In this document: positions 60,657 to 64,000 of the stretch, piece after piece
Position numbering within the stretch: position 1 is the stretch's first letter
Layout: each line of letters begins with the position of its first letter
Source: Taibaiella chishuiensis
Lineage (GTDB): Bacteria; Bacteroidota; Bacteroidia; Chitinophagales; Chitinophagaceae
Length of the DNA stretch: 64,000 nucleotides
NCBI RefSeq assembly: GCF_003014535.1
Contig: NZ_PYGD01000005.1
Span: 272,728-336,727 of the forward strand
Direction of reading: 5' to 3'
Notes under the pieces: generated by a model
What the model saw: the letters and a program-made list of their open reading frames with translations, nothing else
Told to the model about the DNA's origin: nothing
Databases searched by the model: none
Position numbers and translations under genes: made by a program

Positions 60657-61104
60657 TTATTTTTTTTGCAAAAATGGTTTTGATGAGTTTAACTAACGCA
60701 CCTCCGATACCTGAACCCGTTGAAATATTTGAATTATTAATCCTTAACGTTGTTTTTGGGTGCTGCCCGGTTTGCTGGACCGCACATCGGGCATATTGCT
60801 GAATAATAAAATTTACGATTTTCAACTACAAATCGTGACAACAAAAACAACCGGTGCCTATCGTATCCGCTGTTTTTATAGCGACACAGGGAAGGGTTAT
60901 CTTCGTTGAGCTTGTTCCTCGATCAGCAATGAGATACGGCTTAAAATGTACCTCTCCCGAAAAGCAGCTAGGACGTCTAATAAGCCGTGACTATTGTGGT
61001 AGGTCACAACCAGGTGCTACGACCAGAAGAGAGCCTATCCTAAAACTCGTGTTTTCTGTCAATAATAAATGATTGCAACCTTAAAGTAGAAAAGAGAAAC
61101 TAAT
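60657..61104. other. Gene-free stretch with an RHS relic
   Basis: 448 bases between two minus-strand genes. It contains the short RHS-like fragment at 60759-60803. The small plus-strand frame at 60854-61072 has no protein-like features. Confidence 0.5.
60759..60803 (-). pseudogene. Relic of an RHS core gene
   Basis: Reading the minus strand gives FSNMPDVRSSKPGST, which matches FDNIPNVRESKPGST of the RHS protein (62930-62974) at 11 of 15 positions, with the corresponding DNA also alike. The upstream reading frame has stops (TGA, TAA), so this is a fragment of another RHS copy. Weak further likeness may run to about 60668 (GSGIGGALVKLI against GAGPIISSLMNAL), probably after a deletion and frame change. 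Confidence 0.55.
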
Positions 61105-61476
61105 CTATTCCTTTTTTCTCGAGCTCCAATAAGATTTATTAAGGGTGATATACAAGATCAAAACCAGGAATATTCTTATTTCTATTCTAGGTGTGCGAAA
61201 TTCGAATTTACCAATCTGCAGAGAAAAGCCGGGCATTATTAAAGCAGGCAGGAATTTAGCTGCAACAAATGTTCCAAGTACCAAAACCACCCCCGTAAAC
61301 ATTACGCCGTATTTAGAACTAAAACAATAAATTAAAATATTAACTCCAAACAATACCAATCCTATCCAATCTCTAAATTCTAAAATATGGACTCCCCACA
61401 CATATGTAGCCCATGAATATATCAACATCACTCCAAGAATTAAAACTGGCAAGTACTTAATATGTTTATATATCAT
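61105..61476 (-). CDS. Small four-helix membrane protein next to the RHS gene
   Basis: 123 residues with four hydrophobic segments (YLPVLILGVMLIYSWATYV, WIGLVLFGVNILIYCF, VMFTGVVLVLGTFVAAKFLP, IRIFLVLILYITL). It starts 40 bases after the stop of the RHS gene on the same strand, the position where immunity proteins for RHS toxins are encoded. Family not recognised. An immunity role is inferred only from position; the gene is AT-rich. Confidence 0.6.
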   Translation of the reverse strand: MIYKHIKYLPVLILGVMLIYSWATYVWGVHILEFRDWIGLVLFGVNILIYCFSSKYGVMFTGVVLVLGTFVAAKFLPALIMPGFSLQIGKFEFRTPRIEIRIFLVLILYITLNKSYWSSRKKE

Positions 61477-61516
61477 AGATTAAAATCAAATTGTTACATT
61501 AGTCATTAGCTCCAAC

Positions 61517-64000
61517 TTAAGCAGAAGCGCCAAACCCAAAAGTTCTTGTACCTACTTTCTGCTCAACTCCAAAGCCGCTAACCAAGCCTACAGCATTTTG
61601 CTTATTCACAACCGATGCTTCGGCTTTTACGGTTGCGCTGCCCATCTCAACTGATATATTTCCAGACACTGTTGTTGTTCCATTGCTTGATTGCGAAACT
61701 GACGCTCCTAAATTTCCTCCAGGTGTTTTTATTGACGCTTCTGCGGTTACTGTTGTTTCTCCTTTTTGATTGATTTGTACCCCTCCAGCAGCGCTACCAA
61801 TAAGAGTTTTTACTTCCGCTTTTTTCTCCACACTAGATTCCACACTGAAATCAAATTTAAAAAATGAAGGCCCACCCTGATTCGTATTAGTATGAGTTAA
61901 GTAATTCATCCAATCTCCCGCATTTGTTTTTACAGTTACTGTTGGCTTTATGGATTTTCCATCTTCCTTCATTTCAACATATGCACTTCCACCTATATTA
62001 ACAGAATTTGCTAAATTTTGAAAATTTGCTTTTAATTCTCTCCAGGCTTGATTTATTTCCGGTTGTATTGAGAAGGACTCCAGTCCCTCCAACTCAATAT
62101 GAGAAGTTACCTTATTCTCAGAAAATGCGTAGGTACTATTGTGTACATATTTTTCCGATAACGGATCAACCTGCCAGAACCTGCCTATAGTTGGGTCATG
62201 TTCGCGGTATTTGAAGCTATAGATATTAATGCCGAAGTCATTATCATGTCGCTGTCCCTGGAATTTAATATCGTTCCTGGGTAGATTGGACTGCCCTGCC
62301 TGCTCGAGATGGATCGTCAATCCAAACGGATAATAATGATCCTCTTCGAGCAGTTTGCTGGTATAATGTTCTACACGCATATTGTCGAACCATACGTTTT
62401 TGCCGATCGTCTGGTTGTCGATATAGATGATTACATAGGACGGTTGGATAACGTTGTTGCCCACCGTACCTGGACCGATCGTTACCGAGCCGCTGTTGTG
62501 CCAGCCGGAGGGGCCTCCGCCCTGTACCTGGATCGATCCGCTCAGTCCGGTTACCAGTTGCATTTTGCTATCAAAGAACAAGTAGTTGATGTGCGCCTTG
62601 GGCACCATCGGGTTGTCGTTGCTCTGCAGGCCCCGCAGCTGTTCCGGCAGTACCGGGTTGGACAACAGTCCGCTAATGGTCTTCAGGTTGTCGGGCAGCT
62701 CGCTTACCGGTGTGCCCGCATAGGTGCCGCCGCCCATCAGCGCATTCATTAACGAACTGATGATCGGGCCTGCTCCACTCTCTTCCTGCGTCTGGTTCTC
62801 GCCTTCGTAATAGCTGTCGGCACTGATCTCGAACTTATCGCCCGGCATCACTTTCAGCATGATGGCCGTGCCTACCTGCGTATTGGGATTGCCACCTTCC
62901 AGCCGTGCCGCCATGCCATCGTCAGGGTTGGTGCTGCCCGGTTTGCTCTCCCGCACATTGGGTATGTTGTCGAATACCAGTTGCTCTACACCGGCTGTGG
63001 CCATTTCGTGGCGCGCCAGGTAATCCCGGTTGATGGGCTCGGCTGTTACGGTGCTGCGCACATTACCCAGGTGATCTTTTACGAAGTAGTCATATACAAA
63101 ACGCGTCAGGTGTGCTGTGGTGTCGTTGGCTATGGGTCTTGCACGGCCCTCTTCGTTGGTGATGTACTGCAGCACATCGCTCTTGTACACGAAATTACCG
63201 AAATAATCATATAAGGTGATCACGCCGGCACTGTCCAGTTTTTTGCGTAGCAGGTTACCACCTGCATCGTAGGTGTAGTAGATGCTGCCTTTGCCGGTGA
63301 CGGTGATGGCCGCCGGTTTGTTGAGGTGGTTGTAGCTTACGGTAAGGCCTTTGTTGTCGTCCCGCGTCATGTTACCATTCTGGTCGTAGGTGTATTCGAT
63401 GGCCTGGCTCACCCCGTTGCGGAAGTCGGGCAGCCCGTTGATGGCCGTGCCGGCGTCTTCTACGCTTTGTAACTGGTTGCTGTTGCTGCCGTATTGGTAG
63501 CTGAGTATATCCATGTTTTGAGCGGCTCCCGGGTAGCTGCCGCCTTTCTGGTTCATGGTTTTGATATTGCCGTTGAGGTCGTAGCTGATGTTGGAGGCGG
63601 TATAGTTCCAGTCGGTATTGACCCAGTTACCACCCGACAGGTGCCGGTGCTCGGCATGGGTAAGCCGGTCCAGGCTATCGTACGTATAGCCATAGGCATG
63701 TTTTTTGCCATCGCCCCCGCTCCAGGTGATGCCCGCTATATTGCCATTGTAGTGTTTGTCGCGGAAGCCCCATTCGTAACGCAACCGTTCGTCGAAGAAG
63801 CGGCTGATGGTGGGCTGGCTATGGTCCTCGGCGGCGATATGGGTCAGAAAGCCGCGGATGTTGTACTCGTTGAGGGTCATACAGGCACGGCCATCTTTTA
63901 CCACTACCCGGTTCAGGTGGTCGTAGCTGTAGTTGGCGATGTTGAAGGGGTTGCCATTGATCTTTTGTTCCAGTTTGCCCACCAGGGTGTTGCCGCCACC
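61517..64000 (-). CDS. RHS-repeat protein with RHS-associated core and variable tail (5' end outside window)
   Basis: 828 residues are visible; the frame is still open at base 64000, so the N-terminus lies beyond. RHS/YD repeats are clear (YSYDHLNRVVVKDGRACM, YEYTYDQNGNMTRDDNKGLT-type, YDAGGNLLRKKLDSAGV). The RHS-associated core ends near residue 640 of the visible part with DPTIGRFWQVDPLSEKYVHN, then YAFSENKV. After this the sequence (about 61517-62140) changes to an AT-rich tail of about 190 residues with Thr/Ser/Val-rich beta-like repeats (VTAEASIKTPGGNLGASVSQ, GFGVEQKVGTRTFGFGASA). No nuclease or deaminase motif is recognised in the tail. Confidence 0.88.
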   Translation of the reverse strand, partial: GGGNTLVGKLEQKINGNPFNIANYSYDHLNRVVVKDGRACMTLNEYNIRGFLTHIAAEDHSQPTISRFFDERLRYEWGFRDKHYNGNIAGITWSGGDGKKHAYGYTYDSLDRLTHAEHRHLSGGNWVNTDWNYTASNISYDLNGNIKTMNQKGGSYPGAAQNMDILSYQYGSNSNQLQSVEDAGTAINGLPDFRNGVSQAIEYTYDQNGNMTRDDNKGLTVSYNHLNKPAAITVTGKGSIYYTYDAGGNLLRKKLDSAGVITLYDYFGNFVYKSDVLQYITNEEGRARPIANDTTAHLTRFVYDYFVKDHLGNVRSTVTAEPINRDYLARHEMATAGVEQLVFDNIPNVRESKPGSTNPDDGMAARLEGGNPNTQVGTAIMLKVMPGDKFEISADSYYEGENQTQEESGAGPIISSLMNALMGGGTYAGTPVSELPDNLKTISGLLSNPVLPEQLRGLQSNDNPMVPKAHINYLFFDSKMQLVTGLSGSIQVQGGGPSGWHNSGSVTIGPGTVGNNVIQPSYVIIYIDNQTIGKNVWFDNMRVEHYTSKLLEEDHYYPFGLTIHLEQAGQSNLPRNDIKFQGQRHDNDFGINIYSFKYREHDPTIGRFWQVDPLSEKYVHNSTYAFSENKVTSHIELEGLESFSIQPEINQAWRELKANFQNLANSVNIGGSAYVEMKEDGKSIKPTVTVKTNAGDWMNYLTHTNTNQGGPSFFKFDFSVESSVEKKAEVKTLIGSAAGGVQINQKGETTVTAEASIKTPGGNLGASVSQSSNGTTTVSGNISVEMGSATVKAEASVVNKQNAVGLVSGFGVEQKVGTRTFGFGASA

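Noticed and set aside
60854..61072. Plus-strand frame of 72 codons in the RHS relic region
   Set aside because: No recognisable features, and it overlaps sequence that looks like decayed DNA.

Overview
The window reads as chromosomal DNA of a Bacteroidota bacterium, most likely family Chitinophagaceae. This rests on type IX secretion (T9SS) C-terminal sorting tails on two secreted proteins, two LytS-type kinase/LytTR regulator pairs, a TonB-dependent receptor with an N-terminal carboxypeptidase-like domain, a membrane TPR regulator with a C-terminal HTH, a Bacteroidota-type promoter (TTTG / -7 box ending TTTG) and the general lack of Shine-Dalgarno sequences. The genus is not assigned. No rRNA, tRNA, complete IS element, prophage or CRISPR array was seen.

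Layout. 1-6 kb: end of an SDR-fold protein, a T9SS serine protease, an HxlR regulator, a secreted protein and a LytS/LytTR pair facing away from the next operon. 6.3-12 kb: a complete tripartite RND efflux operon (adaptor, pump, outer-membrane channel). 12.3-20.2 kb: a large multi-domain T9SS surface protein, a DUF1223 lipoprotein, an alpha/beta hydrolase, Ohr peroxidase, a di-heme/P460-like protein, a lipoprotein and a second LytS/LytTR pair. 20.3-20.7 kb: an array of REP-like palindromes. 20.8-25.7 kb: epoxide-hydrolase-like enzyme with a DoxX protein, an orphan lanthipeptide-like precursor peptide, a small unknown gene, a possible miniature inverted-repeat element, and an SDR/AraC pair. 26-33 kb: a TPR-HTH membrane regulator, then an operon of TonB-dependent receptor, beta-helix lipoprotein and beta-propeller phytase, probably for phosphate scavenging from phytate or similar esters.

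33-49.8 kb is a stress and genome-maintenance region: DUF421 protein, pyrophosphatase, two KGG-motif stress proteins, PncC/CinA, MscS channel, DUF4142 lipoprotein, the NHEJ pair LigD and Ku, several small exported proteins, a DUF2383 four-helix protein, a DUF892 ferritin-like protein, and a PAS histidine kinase tail-to-tail with an NtrC-type sigma-54 activator. 49.9-56.2 kb is a rightward run of small enzymes headed by an ArsR regulator with a tandem palindromic operator (two SRPBCC proteins, DoxX, YdeI-like, methyltransferase, AlkD-like, DUF4256, SDR, NmrA-like). 56.3-58 kb holds a DUF418 membrane protein and a Crp/Fnr regulator.

58.9-62.1 kb is visibly more AT-rich. It carries two exported proteins of unknown function, a small membrane protein, a relic of an RHS gene and the variable 3' end of an RHS-repeat protein whose 5' part lies beyond the window. 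This looks like an exchangeable RHS tail region. The most unusual single item is the lanthipeptide-like precursor at 22.7-22.9 kb, which has no modification or export genes anywhere in the window.
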